Below, piece after piece: positions 1 to 7,852 of a stretch of DNA of 64,000 bases. The stretch spans positions 620,001 to 684,000 of the forward strand of contig NZ_JAQQKV010000001.1 of the NCBI RefSeq assembly GCF_028550435.1, read 5' to 3'. This DNA is from Asticcacaulis machinosus (GTDB lineage Bacteria; Pseudomonadota; Alphaproteobacteria; Caulobacterales; Caulobacteraceae). Each line of letters begins with the position of its first letter. Position 1 is the stretch's first letter. The notes under the pieces are model-generated. The model was not told the DNA's origin, ran no database searches, and saw only the letters and a program-made list of their open reading frames with translations. Position numbers and translations under genes: made by a program.

Positions 1-882
1 AACCGCGTCAGCACCGGCATCGATCAGGGCGCGGGTCGCATCATAGGTCGCGACATTACCGGCCACGATCTGAACGTGGTTATAAGCCTTCTTGATGCGC
101 TCAACGGCCTGAGACACCAAAACCGAGTGACCGTGAGCGGTGTCGATCACCACAACATCCACGCCCGCTTCGATCAGACCGACCGAGCGTTCATAGCCGG
201 CATCACCGACTGTGGACGCCGCCCCGACCAGAAGCCGTCCGGCCTCATCCTTGGCCGCGCTGGGATAGGCCTGCGATTTTTCCATGTCCTTTACGGTGAC
301 AAGGCCCACGGCGCGGTAAGCATCATCAACCACAATGATGCGCTCAATACGGTGCTCAGCCATCAGATGACGAGCCACCGATTGCTGAACGCTGCCGTCT
401 TTTAGGGTAATCAGCCCTTCGCGGACCATCAGTTGCGCGGCGGTTTTGGAATTGTCGCTTTCAAAACGGATATCGCGGTTGGTCAGGATACCGACCAGTT
501 TGCCCGTATCGCGCTCGACCACCGGAAAGCCGGAAATGCCGCGCCGCGCGATGATATCACGCACTTCGGCCAGCGTTGTTTCGGGATTGATGGTGATCGG
601 GTTGATGACCATGCCCGATTCAAAACGCTTAACTTCGCGGATTTCCTCGGCCTGACGCTCAATGCTCAGATTGCGGTGGATAATGCCCAAGCCCCCGACC
701 TGCGCCATAGCGACCGCCAGACGTGCTTCGGTGACCGTGTCCATCGCCGATGACACCAGTGGGATATTGAGATTGATAGAACGGGTGAATTTAGATTTCG
801 TATCGACCTGAGTGGGAACGACCTCTGACGGGCCGGGTTCCAGCAAAACGTCGTCGAAGGTTAAGCCTTCGCGTATTTCCAT
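1..882 (-). CDS. guaB: IMP dehydrogenase (partial, C-terminal part outside window)
   Basis: Inosine-5'-monophosphate dehydrogenase oxidises IMP to XMP, the committed step of GMP synthesis in the cytoplasm. The minus-strand frame opens with ATG at 882 (MEIREGLTFDDVLLEPGPS) and stays open for 294 codons to the window edge. It shows the family's N-terminal barrel start, then a pair of CBS repeats (roughly residues 90-205, including ISGFPVVERDTGKLVGILTNRDIRF), then the barrel resuming at VGAASTVGDAGYERSVGLIEAGVDVVVIDTAHGHS. The catalytic cysteine loop lies outside the window. The protein is normally close to 490 residues, so about 60 percent is present. Identification is secure; no unusual feature is visible. 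Confidence 0.96.
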   Translation of the reverse strand, partial: MEIREGLTFDDVLLEPGPSEVVPTQVDTKSKFTRSINLNIPLVSSAMDTVTEARLAVAMAQVGGLGIIHRNLSIERQAEEIREVKRFESGMVINPITINPETTLAEVRDIIARRGISGFPVVERDTGKLVGILTNRDIRFESDNSKTAAQLMVREGLITLKDGSVQQSVARHLMAEHRIERIIVVDDAYRAVGLVTVKDMEKSQAYPSAAKDEAGRLLVGAASTVGDAGYERSVGLIEAGVDVVVIDTAHGHSVLVSQAVERIKKAYNHVQIVAGNVATYDATRALIDAGADAV

Positions 883-1018
883 TACGGACTCTCCATTTTG
901 CGGGTTGTTCCTAAGCCAAGCGGGTCTCTGCGTAAAGGGGCCGGTACGAAAAAATTGTTTCACATTCTGCTAAATCGGAGCAGTCTCGTGATTTAGGTTA
1001 CCATGGGGGATATCCGGA

Positions 1019-1453
1019 ATGACGATGATGCAACGTGTACTCTGGGCATGGTTTGCGGCCGCATTGATGCCGGGCATCGCCCTTAGCCTTTATCTGCTCA
1101 TAATGAGCGGGGGCTTTGACTTATCTCTTCTTGTATTCGTTACGCTGCTTACAACCCCGATTACATTTATAATTGCGTCGCTGCATATTTTGATTTTGGG
1201 ATTGCCGCTATTTTACAAACTGGAGACCCTAGGTCGCCTCAATCTGTGGACGTCAGCGCTTAGCGGACTGATAATAGCTGGCACGCCTTTTTTACTGCTG
1301 AGTTTAATGAACGCGCCTACCTCTCAGTGGCCCCCCATGATTATGAGCATCTACAGCGTCTCAGGCTTCTTCGGTATTATTGGTGGGATCAGTGCGTGGT
1401 GTGTCTGGCGATATACCGCACCGAAGGAAATCGTAACGGAAACCATCCCTTAA
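1019..1453 (+). CDS. Small integral membrane protein, unknown function
   Basis: I do not recognise this 144-residue protein. It is almost wholly hydrophobic, with four predicted membrane segments (about residues 8-28, 37-60, 75-97 and 107-130) and a short polar tail. The first ATG follows a purine-rich stretch (GGGGGATATCCGGA), which supports the start. It is divergent from guaB, with 136 bases between them, and has no obvious partner gene. A four-helix membrane protein with no charged motif gives no reaction to assign. Confidence 0.7.
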   Translation: MTMMQRVLWAWFAAALMPGIALSLYLLIMSGGFDLSLLVFVTLLTTPITFIIASLHILILGLPLFYKLETLGRLNLWTSALSGLIIAGTPFLLLSLMNAPTSQWPPMIMSIYSVSGFFGIIGGISAWCVWRYTAPKEIVTETIP

Positions 1454-1525
1454 CCACGCTTGTAACACCGGCCTTAATCACTTCGGGGTAGTGTGAACTA
1501 TACCCTCACTTGATAAGGCGACACC

Positions 1526-1681
1526 ATGAGCCATTCCACGCAGTACAAAATCGCCACAGGCCTTGTCTGGCTGTCGTACCGCCTGCGTCCACTGTTTGCC
1601 GGCCGGGTGTTTGGGGCCATGATGGAACGCCACCGCGCGCGCCTCAAGATCACGGGTGTATTGCCCGTGGTTAAGGCCTAA
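1526..1681 (+). CDS. Small basic protein of 51 residues, unknown function
   Basis: This short frame begins with ATG preceded by AAGG at a usable spacing and encodes MSHSTQYKIATGLVWLSYRL and then a basic stretch (FGAMMERHRARLK). I prefer it to the antisense frame over the same bases because of the ribosome site, the amphipathic arginine-rich content and its placement after the membrane protein gene. The single hydrophobic stretch (about residues 10-28) is too short for a confident membrane call. It ends nine bases before an intergenic repeat. Function unknown; reality moderately likely. Confidence 0.45.
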   Translation: MSHSTQYKIATGLVWLSYRLRPLFAGRVFGAMMERHRARLKITGVLPVVKA

Positions 1682-1689
1682 AACTAGAA

Positions 1690-1751
1690 CCTCCCCTGTT
1701 GCAGGGGAGGCTGTCACTCAATCTAAAGATTGGGTGACAGGTGGGGTAAAC
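1690..1751 (+). repeat. Composite inverted repeat, copy A
   Basis: Two adjacent hairpins and a fixed tail. Hairpin 1 has arms CCTCCCCTG and CAGGGGAGG around TTG. Hairpin 2 has 13-base arms CTGTCACTCAATC and GATTGGGTGACAG around TAAA, with one G-U-compatible mismatch. The tail is GTGGGGTAAAC. Copies B (1766-1831) and C (41488-41552) share hairpin 1 and the tail, but have unrelated hairpin 2 sequences. Confidence 0.8.
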
Positions 1752-1765
1752 GGCACATCAGTTAC

Positions 1766-1831
1766 CTACAGTTAACCCCCTCTTTGATTTAAGCGATGCT
1801 TATATCAAAGCTCCCCCTACATCAGGGGGAG
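1766..1831 (-). repeat. Composite inverted repeat, copy B (opposite orientation to A)
   Basis: Read on the minus strand it has the same order as copy A: a CTCCCCCT/AGGGGGAG hairpin, a second hairpin with 13-base arms CTTTGATATAAGC and GCTTAAATCAAAG around a three-base loop, and the tail AGGGGGTTAAC. It lies tail-to-tail with copy A, 14 bases apart, just downstream of rlmE. The pair may also end transcription from both sides, though neither copy has a run of T. Confidence 0.78.
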
Positions 1832-1840
1832 TTCTGCAAG

Positions 1841-2569
1841 CTACCCCTTAAACCCCATCGCCACGATAAAGGTCTCGGATGAGCCCTGACGGCTGGCCTT
1901 GGGCTTCATGTGCTTCACTTCGGTAAAATTACGCTTGAGGGTATCCAGCACAGCATGGGTTTCACCGCCCTGAAAGGCTTTGGCCACAAAGGTGCCGCCG
2001 GGTTTCAGGTTCAAAATGGCAAAATCAACAGCCATTTCAATCAGGCCAACGATCTTAAGGTGATCGGTCTGCTTATGGCCGACCGTATTGTGCGCCAGAT
2101 CCGACAGCACCAGATCGGGCTTACCGCCCATCATTTCCATCAGCCGCGGGCCTACTTCCGGGTCAGTGAAATCGGCCTGTATAATCTCAGCCCCCGGCAC
2201 CGGATCGACCGGCAGCAGATCAACCCCGACCACATGGGCCGCGCCGCGCTTTTTGGCCACCTGCACCCAGCCGCCCGGCGCGCAGCCCAGATCAACCACC
2301 CGCACCCCACGGTGCAGCAGCTTAAAGCGATCATCGATCTCAATCAGCTTGAACGCCGCCCGCGAGCGCCAGCCCTCGGCCTTGGCCCGCGCCACGAACG
2401 GGTCATTCAATTGCCGCTCCAGCCACTTGGCCGAGGATTCCGTGCGCTGCTTGGCGGTTTTGACGGCGGTGTGGCCCTTATTGCGGCCAGACAGATTACC
2501 GCCGGTTGGGGGCTTGACCATTTTGCGGCGCGCTTCGGGGGCGTCTTCAGGCGTTTTTTTATCGTTCAT
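1841..2569 (-). CDS. rlmE: 23S rRNA 2'-O-methyltransferase RlmE (FtsJ/RrmJ)
   Basis: RlmE methylates the 2'-hydroxyl of U2552 in the A loop of 23S rRNA, using S-adenosylmethionine, late in 50S assembly. The sequence shows the SAM-binding motif VVDLGCAPGGWVQVA and the K-D-K-E catalytic set: Lys in WRSRAAFKL, Asp in LVLSDLAHN, Lys in GGTFVAKAFQGG and Glu near the end in SSETFIVAMG. A basic, Pro/Gly-rich N-terminal tail of about 50 residues precedes the domain, as is usual in alphaproteobacteria. I chose the ATG at 2569 (MNDKKTPEDAPEA); a frame extension to 2602 would need a TTG and lacks family similarity. The gene is convergent with repeat copy B and divergent from the cyclophilin gene. Confidence 0.95.
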   Translation of the reverse strand: MNDKKTPEDAPEARRKMVKPPTGGNLSGRNKGHTAVKTAKQRTESSAKWLERQLNDPFVARAKAEGWRSRAAFKLIEIDDRFKLLHRGVRVVDLGCAPGGWVQVAKKRGAAHVVGVDLLPVDPVPGAEIIQADFTDPEVGPRLMEMMGGKPDLVLSDLAHNTVGHKQTDHLKIVGLIEMAVDFAILNLKPGGTFVAKAFQGGETHAVLDTLKRNFTEVKHMKPKASRQGSSETFIVAMGFKG

Positions 2570-2688
2570 GGCAGGGCTATAGCGCGATTTCGTCGTCCGC
2601 AAAATGGCCTGACGTTAAATTACTTTTTGAATTACCGGCCACGATGGCCTAAGAGGGGCGCAATTGTATACGCTCAAGAGGACGCACC

Positions 2689-3156
2689 ATGTCGGCTGAT
2701 CCCGAAAACACCCTTATCCTGACGCTTGAAACCGGCGAAGTCGTCATTGAACTTCGCCCTGATCTGGCGCCAAACCACGTCGCCCGTATCAAGGAACTGG
2801 CCCGCGAAGGCTTTTACGACGGCATCGTCTTCCACCGCGTCATCCCCGGCTTCATGGCCCAGGGCGGCGATCCCGAAGGTCAGGGCTATGGTGGCTCCGG
2901 CAAGAAGCTTAAGGCAGAGTTCTCCAATGAAGCGCACGTGCGCGGCGTCTGCTCGATGGCCCGCTCGATGAACCCGGATTCGGCTGACAGCCAGTTCTTC
3001 ATCTGCTTTGACGACGCCCACTTCCTTGACCGCCAATATACGGTCTGGGGTCAGGTCACGTCGGGCATGGAACATGTCGACGCCCTGCCCAAGGGTGAGC
3101 CGCCACGCGCACCGGGCAAGATCGTGTCCTTCCGCGTCGCTGCCGACGTCGCCTGA
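2689..3156 (+). CDS. Cytoplasmic peptidyl-prolyl cis-trans isomerase (cyclophilin)
   Basis: A single-domain cyclophilin of 155 residues with no signal peptide, so it acts in the cytoplasm on proline bonds of folding proteins. Diagnostic motifs are FYDGIVFHRVIPGFMAQGGD (Arg of the active site), SADSQFFICF and the HFLDRQYTVWGQV stretch. The ATG follows AAGAGG at good spacing. A strong hairpin terminator closes the unit 24 bases after the stop. A second, exported cyclophilin is encoded at 10912-11769, so cytoplasm and periplasm each have one in this window. The usual symbol would be ppiB. Confidence 0.93.
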   Translation: MSADPENTLILTLETGEVVIELRPDLAPNHVARIKELAREGFYDGIVFHRVIPGFMAQGGDPEGQGYGGSGKKLKAEFSNEAHVRGVCSMARSMNPDSADSQFFICFDDAHFLDRQYTVWGQVTSGMEHVDALPKGEPPRAPGKIVSFRVAADVA

Positions 3157-3180
3157 TACGTAGCACAATCTTGATCTTTT

Positions 3181-3212
3181 AAGGCGCACGGCCCCGGCTG
3201 TGCGCCTTTTGA
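3181..3212 (+). terminator. Intrinsic terminator of the cyclophilin gene
   Basis: Arms AAGGCGCAC and GTGCGCCTT enclose a ten-base loop and run directly into TTGACATTTTTG. It lies 24 bases after the cyclophilin stop. Confidence 0.8.
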
Positions 3213-3299
3213 CATTTTTGTCAAACTTACAAAAATCAACCATTCATTAAACGTCGGCGTATAGCTTAAGACGGCAGATCAAATAAAGGTACACCCGCT

Positions 3300-3734
3300 A
3301 TGTCGATCAGGTCCCGGATTACGGTGCGGCTGGACGAAGACCATAAGGTCATCATGTTCAGAGTGGTGGGCGAAGTTGACGGCGCTGACATCGTCGACAC
3401 CCTGATGAAAACTTACGAATCCCTTAGTGAGCCCTGGCAATATCATCGCCTGCTGGATCTGCGCCGGCACGATGGCCTGATGCACGTCAGCCATATTGAT
3501 GATCTCAGATGCCGTTGGCAGGCGCTTGTCGGTGACCGCGTGACCATACCGGTTCGCGGCGCTATCATTACCTCGAACGCTTTGAGTTTTGCGCGATTGC
3601 CCAGTGTGCGTAAAAACTTTACCGGCAAACAAATCCATACCTTTCACAGTCTTGATGAAGGCATGGACTGGGTGCAGAACGGCATATTGCCTGAGTTTGA
3701 AGCCGAAGACACACCTCTGGCGGCCGGTTTTTAA
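3300..3734 (+). CDS. STAS-fold-like protein, first of a tandem paralogous pair
   Basis: A 144-residue soluble protein that I cannot name. Its start MSIRSRITVRLDEDHKVIMF and the central WQYHRLLDLRRHDGLMHVSHIDDL match the next gene in position and pattern (MSIRPRLIFDVDETHRLMTV; WRYDALFDMRRFEGVVVLEDL), so the two are diverged tandem duplicates. The alternation of short strands and helices, ending in an amphipathic helix (HSLDEGMDWVQNG), is like STAS or SpoIIAA-like domains, which often relay signals or bind membranes. That fold is my inference. No catalytic motif is visible. Confidence 0.7.
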   Translation: MSIRSRITVRLDEDHKVIMFRVVGEVDGADIVDTLMKTYESLSEPWQYHRLLDLRRHDGLMHVSHIDDLRCRWQALVGDRVTIPVRGAIITSNALSFARLPSVRKNFTGKQIHTFHSLDEGMDWVQNGILPEFEAEDTPLAAGF

Positions 3735-3812
3735 GCTAACAAAGACTTAACGGATTTACCCTAGTCTATCTGTACCGCGTTTTCCGAAAGCTTCTGAATA
3801 AAGACCGCCGAC

Positions 3813-4226
3813 ATGTCCATTCGTCCGCGCCTCATCTTTGATGTCGATGAAACCCATCGGCTGATGACCGTCAAATATTATGGTGATCTGGATAGCAAAA
3901 CCATAGCCACGTCTTTGGCAGAGCACTTCAAGACCCTTGATCAGCCGTGGCGGTATGACGCCCTGTTCGACATGCGCCGCTTTGAAGGCGTGGTCGTGCT
4001 CGAAGATTTGGCGCAGATGGCACGGGCGTGGAATCAAGGCACCAAAGGTAAGGATGCTGGGCGCCTCACCGCGATCGTCAGCAATGACCCACTGATATTC
4101 ACCCGCCAGAAAGCCTACGAAGCGGGTCAGCCCTTACGCATCGTCAAAATATTTGATGATATTAATCAGGCCTCAAACTGGCTTACGACTATGCGAAAAG
4201 TCACCGACCCTAAGCTCGCCTCTTGA
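3813..4226 (+). CDS. STAS-fold-like protein, second of a tandem paralogous pair
   Basis: A 137-residue paralogue of the preceding gene, sharing the N-terminal MSIRPRL start, the WRYDALFDMRRFEGVVV core and the closing helix (DDINQASNWLTTMRK). The identity of the two proteins looks low, so the duplication is old or the copies have separate roles. The gap between the genes is 78 bases. The second ends 31 bases before queA, so read-through into queA is possible. Function unknown; no signal peptide or membrane segment. Confidence 0.7.
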   Translation: MSIRPRLIFDVDETHRLMTVKYYGDLDSKTIATSLAEHFKTLDQPWRYDALFDMRRFEGVVVLEDLAQMARAWNQGTKGKDAGRLTAIVSNDPLIFTRQKAYEAGQPLRIVKIFDDINQASNWLTTMRKVTDPKLAS

Positions 4227-4257
4227 CCTTTGGCGGCTTTGCCTGTTTGAAGCGGGC

Positions 4258-5328
4258 ATGTTGGTATCCCAGTTCGATTTTGACCTGCCCGAAAGCGCTA
4301 TAGCCTTGCGTCCCGCGTCTCCGCGAGAGCACGCACGCCTGATGACCGTAGATGGCAATGGCAATATCGGCGATCACCATGTTGCCGATCTGGTCAGTCT
4401 TATCCGGCCCGGTGACATTCTGGTCGTCAATGACACCAGGGTTCTGCCGGTTCAACTGCATGGTCAGCGTAACCGTGACGGCCACAGTGTTACGATTGAA
4501 GCCACGCTGATAAAATCCCTATCGCCGGTAATGTGGCAAGCGTTTATCAAGCCGGGCCGTCGGGTGCGGGTCGGGGATATGGTCAGTTTTGGTCATGAAG
4601 GCAGCGCGTCAACCTTAAACGCCACCGCCACCGCCAAGGATGATGACGGGCTCTACACCCTGTCGTTCGACCATAACGCCGAAGAGATGGGCACCCGCTT
4701 ACATGAGATCGGCGGCATGCCCCTGCCCCCCTATATCCGCTCAAAACGCAGCGAAGATGAGCAGGACAAAACCGACTACCAGACCATTTTTGCGGCCGCT
4801 GAGGGCTCCGTCGCCGCCCCTACCGCCGGCCTGCATTTTACCCCCGTTACTCTTGAAACACTCACGGCTAAAGGGGTTGAGATCGCACAAGTGACCCTGC
4901 ATGTCGGCGCGGGCACCTTTCTGCCGGTCAAGGTCGATGACACCCGTGACCATAAAATGCACGCCGAATATGGCGAGGTCACTCAAGCAGTTGCGGATAA
5001 AATCAACGCCGCCCGCGCCAAGGGTGGTCGCATCATCTGCGTCGGCACGACGGCTTTGCGGTTAATCGAAAGCGCCTGCGATGATGACGGCGTGATCCAT
5101 CCGTTTGCTGATGAAACCTCAATCTTTATCACCCCCGGCGTGCGGGTCAGGTCAGCGGATATTCTGATGACCAATTTCCACCTGCCGAAATCGACCCTGT
5201 TCATGCTGGTCTGCGCCTTTTCAGGTTATGAGACCATGAAAGCGGCCTATGCCCATGCGGTTGAGACAGGTTACCGCTTTTTCTCATATGGAGACGCTTG
5301 TTTACTGAGTAATATGTCCCGTAAATAA
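4258..5328 (+). CDS. queA: tRNA preQ1(34) S-adenosylmethionine ribosyltransferase-isomerase
   Basis: QueA moves the ribosyl part of S-adenosylmethionine onto preQ1 at tRNA position 34, giving epoxyqueuosine. The 356-residue protein starts MLVSQFDFDLPESAIALRPA and has the family blocks VVNDTRVLPVQLHG, GGMPLPPYIRS, TIFAAAEGSVAAPTAGLHFT and LHVGAGTFLPVKVDD, plus the FHLPKSTLFMLV end block. I took the ATG at 4258 because it begins exactly at the family N-terminus; the frame is open 35 codons further up, inside the previous gene. tgt, the enzyme that inserts preQ1, follows one gene later, so both queuosine steps are made together. Confidence 0.96.
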   Translation: MLVSQFDFDLPESAIALRPASPREHARLMTVDGNGNIGDHHVADLVSLIRPGDILVVNDTRVLPVQLHGQRNRDGHSVTIEATLIKSLSPVMWQAFIKPGRRVRVGDMVSFGHEGSASTLNATATAKDDDGLYTLSFDHNAEEMGTRLHEIGGMPLPPYIRSKRSEDEQDKTDYQTIFAAAEGSVAAPTAGLHFTPVTLETLTAKGVEIAQVTLHVGAGTFLPVKVDDTRDHKMHAEYGEVTQAVADKINAARAKGGRIICVGTTALRLIESACDDDGVIHPFADETSIFITPGVRVRSADILMTNFHLPKSTLFMLVCAFSGYETMKAAYAHAVETGYRFFSYGDACLLSNMSRK

Positions 5329-5348
5329 TCCTAAGCCGGGGGCACTTC

Positions 5349-5909
5349 ATGGATGTAGCGATAGTTTGGGGAACCTTGATGCTGGCACCGCCAGCGGCTT
5401 TTGCCCTAATGGCCTTGACAAGAAAACACGTGCCGCGTTTCGCTCGCCCTGTCCTGATCGCTTCAGCCACTTTGATCGGTCTGGTTCTTTTAGCCATGAT
5501 TCTGAAAATCGCCTTCATAAACCCGATAGCCAACATCGTAGCTTTATCTGTTGCCTACCTGGCCTACACACTGCTGTGGGCCGCCATTTGGCAGCTTGAA
5601 AGTCCGGCTCTGAAAATTTTACTCGGTATAGCCAGTTCTTTACCGATCGCTGCGGGTTACTTTTTTGCAGCCTTTGGAATGCTAGGGTTTATGTTTGCCG
5701 GTTATACATCCCCTCCCGTATATACAGCCAAAGTCGATGAACGATTTACCTGTGAGATAAGGTATCGTGACGGCGGCCCCTCTTACGGTACATATGAGGT
5801 GGGCGTGTATTACAGATGGGCAAATATTCCTGCGATACAGCAGCAGGTAGCCGTGTTTCCGAAAGATGCTAGGCATATGTCTAACTTTGAAGATGAATGC
5901 CCCTCATAG
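5349..5909 (+). CDS. Membrane protein of unknown function between queA and tgt
   Basis: A 186-residue protein with four hydrophobic segments (about residues 5-20, 33-55, 58-80 and 85-112), followed by a polar domain of about 70 residues that holds two cysteines (ERFTCEIRYRDGG and NFEDECPS). The cysteines could form a disulfide if the tail faces the periplasm, which is inference. It sits 20 bases after queA and 47 before tgt, on the same strand, yet nothing links it to queuosine. No family recognised. Confidence 0.65.
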   Translation: MDVAIVWGTLMLAPPAAFALMALTRKHVPRFARPVLIASATLIGLVLLAMILKIAFINPIANIVALSVAYLAYTLLWAAIWQLESPALKILLGIASSLPIAAGYFFAAFGMLGFMFAGYTSPPVYTAKVDERFTCEIRYRDGGPSYGTYEVGVYYRWANIPAIQQQVAVFPKDARHMSNFEDECPS

Positions 5910-5956
5910 TTTCATCATAGCTTTACGGCAGCGTCCATCCTCGCTATTGACGCGCG

Positions 5957-7078
5957 ATGACAGCTTTTCCCTTTGAACTTAAGGCCAGCGATGGTCAGGC
6001 CCGCACCGGTGTTTTGAAAACCCCGCGCGGCGATATCCCGACCCCGATCTTTATGCCCGTCGGCACAGCCGCGACCGTCAAGGCCCTGACGCTTGATATG
6101 GTGCGCCAGAGCCATGCCAAGATCATCCTCGGCAACACCTACCACCTCATGCTGCGCCCGACGGCAGAGCGGGTTAAGCGTCTGGGCGGCCTGCATAAAT
6201 TCATGGGCTGGGATGGCCCGATCCTGACCGATTCCGGTGGTTTTCAGGTCATGAGCCTGTCGCAGATATCCAAGGTTACCGAAGATAACGTCACCTTTCA
6301 GAGCCATATCGACGGATCGCGCCACATCTTATCGCCCGAACGCTCAATCGAGATTCAGGCTGATCTGCTGGGCTCAGACATCGTCATGCAGCTTGACGAG
6401 TGCGTCTCCTACCCCGCCGATGAGGCCCGCGCCCAAAAAGCTCTGCAATTATCGGCCCGCTGGGGACAGCGCTCGAAAGCCGCCTTTGGCACCCGCGACA
6501 CTCAGGCGCTGTTTGGGATTCAGCAAGGTTCGACCTTTGAGGCCTTGCGCCGCGAATCAACCGATCGGTTGCTGGAAATTGGCTTTGACGGCTACGCTAT
6601 CGGCGGTCTGGCGGTCGGCGAAGGCCATGAAGCCATGTGCGACACGCTCGATTACTGCGCCCCGATCCTGCCGTGGGATCGTCCGCGTTATCTGATGGGC
6701 GTCGGCAAGCCAATCGATCTGGTCGAAGCGGTGGCGCGTGGTGTCGATATGTTCGATTGCGTCCTGCCAACCCGCTCTGGCCGTCACGGTCAGGTCTGGA
6801 CGTGGGAAGGGCCGATTAATATCAAGAACGCCCGTTTTGCCGAAGACGACAGCCCGCTAGATCCCTCAAGCGATTGCCCGGCCAGCCGTGACTATTCAAA
6901 GGCTTACCTGCATCATCTGATGCGATCTGAAGAAATTCTGGGGCAGGTTTTATTATCGTGGCACAACATCGCCTTTTTTCAGGCGCTGATGATAAAAATC
7001 CGGGCTGCCATTGCCGCAGGTGAATTTGCTCAGTTCAGATCATGGTTTCGTGAAACCCACCTCGCTTCAAAGACCTAA
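5957..7078 (+). CDS. tgt: tRNA-guanine transglycosylase (queuine tRNA-ribosyltransferase)
   Basis: Tgt swaps guanine 34 of tRNAs for Tyr, His, Asn and Asp with preQ1. The 373-residue protein shows [18 protein letters not shown], the catalytic aspartate region [12 protein letters not shown], the [12 protein letters not shown] and [10 protein letters not shown] blocks, and the second aspartate in [18 protein letters not shown]. The zinc site normally read as CxCxxC-x25-H is reduced here: the segment has [16 protein letters not shown], with only one of the usual three cysteines visible and the histidine kept. That is worth a look, since zinc-free variants are less common. It ends the queA-tgt run. 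Confidence 0.94.
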   Translation: MTAFPFELKASDGQARTGVLKTPRGDIPTPIFMPVGTAATVKALTLDMVRQSHAKIILGNTYHLMLRPTAERVKRLGGLHKFMGWDGPILTDSGGFQVMSLSQISKVTEDNVTFQSHIDGSRHILSPERSIEIQADLLGSDIVMQLDECVSYPADEARAQKALQLSARWGQRSKAAFGTRDTQALFGIQQGSTFEALRRESTDRLLEIGFDGYAIGGLAVGEGHEAMCDTLDYCAPILPWDRPRYLMGVGKPIDLVEAVARGVDMFDCVLPTRSGRHGQVWTWEGPINIKNARFAEDDSPLDPSSDCPASRDYSKAYLHHLMRSEEILGQVLLSWHNIAFFQALMIKIRAAIAAGEFAQFRSWFRETHLASKT

Positions 7079-7130
7079 TCCTAAGACGTATGCGATTGCT
7101 AATGGCCAATTGCTGATATAAGTTCGAGTC

Positions 7131-7448
7131 ATGAAATCAAGGGCCATAAAGCTGTGTGCGATGCTTATTTGTACAATGGCCATGCTATTGTGCGTAAGCG
7201 TCCCTGCACAGGCTGTCGCACTTCCGAGCGATGTGCAGATGGTTATGGCGCCCACAATGTCACATATGAAATGTTGTCCGGACTCTCAGCCGAACGGTCA
7301 GCGCAGTTGCGCTGTACAATGCCCTATTGTCATAGGACATTGTTTTGGGCTGGCATTATTCTTGGGGGTTTATGACGTTAAGTTCGATCAGATCAAGAAT
7401 ATTTTGACAGGCCTTAATAACATACCAGACGTGCCGCCCCCTCGATGA
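7131..7448 (+). CDS. Exported cysteine-containing small protein, possible metal role
   Basis: A 105-residue protein with a clear signal peptide (MKSRAIKLCAMLICTMAMLL, cleavage near AQA-VAL), then a Met/His/Cys segment (MSHMKCCPDSQPNGQRSCAV and QCPIVIGHC) and a second hydrophobic stretch, ending PDVPPPR. The mix of Met, His and CC/C spacing resembles short envelope proteins found near copper or mercury systems. That is only a resemblance; no metal transporter or regulator lies beside it. It is 52 bases upstream of a second Cys-rich peptide gene and probably co-transcribed with it. Confidence 0.6.
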   Translation: MKSRAIKLCAMLICTMAMLLCVSVPAQAVALPSDVQMVMAPTMSHMKCCPDSQPNGQRSCAVQCPIVIGHCFGLALFLGVYDVKFDQIKNILTGLNNIPDVPPPR

Positions 7449-7500
7449 ATCTTCGATGTCGAATACCACACTATTATTCAACATTTTTGGAGATTATCTA

Positions 7501-7647
7501 ATGAAACTCATCTTTTCAGCGTCAACTCTTATGGCATTGTTATCAGCGACGTCTGTTTTTGCCGCCGCACCTGAAGCAATCACCAAGGCTGTACAGTCGT
7601 GTTGCACTTTGCTGTCAGCCTGTTGTGGCCTGCCTTGTTGCGGCTAA
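7501..7647 (+). CDS. Secreted peptide ending in three Cys-Cys pairs
   Basis: A 48-residue precursor with a signal peptide (MKLIFSASTLMALLSATSVF, cleavage near VFA-AAP) and a mature part of about 27 residues ending SCCTLLSACCGLPCCG. The spacing is CC-x5-CC-x3-CC-G. I chose ATG 7501 over the longer frame from 7456 because GGAG lies nine bases upstream and the signal peptide begins there. A good hairpin terminator follows directly. Six cysteines in sixteen residues suggests metal binding, disulfide cross-linking or a modified peptide. No maturation enzyme is encoded nearby, so function is open. Confidence 0.65.
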   Translation: MKLIFSASTLMALLSATSVFAAAPEAITKAVQSCCTLLSACCGLPCCG

Positions 7648-7660
7648 GTTAGCGTAGAGG

Positions 7661-7697
7661 GTACCCGTGCTATAACATATGGCACGGGTACTTTTAT
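7661..7697 (+). terminator. Intrinsic terminator after the Cys-rich peptide gene
   Basis: Perfect ten-base arms GTACCCGTGC and GCACGGGTAC around an eleven-base AT-rich loop, followed by TTTTATT. It begins 14 bases after the peptide stop and closes the two-gene unit. Confidence 0.85.
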
Positions 7698-7852
7698 TAT
7701 ATCCGCTATAATTAGAACCTCCAATCGACGTACGATTGGTAATGGCATACAAAGACAAAGATACGGCCTCCGCGGATTGAAAGCGCGCCGCTTCATATCT
7801 AAGCAAGGTTTCCAAACCCGTGCTCAGGCTCAAAGGGCAGCGCAAGATTAGC

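Noticed and set aside
1478..1717. Minus-strand frame of 79 codons
   Set aside because: It runs over repeat copy A and antisense to the more plausible 51-residue gene, and has no ribosome site.
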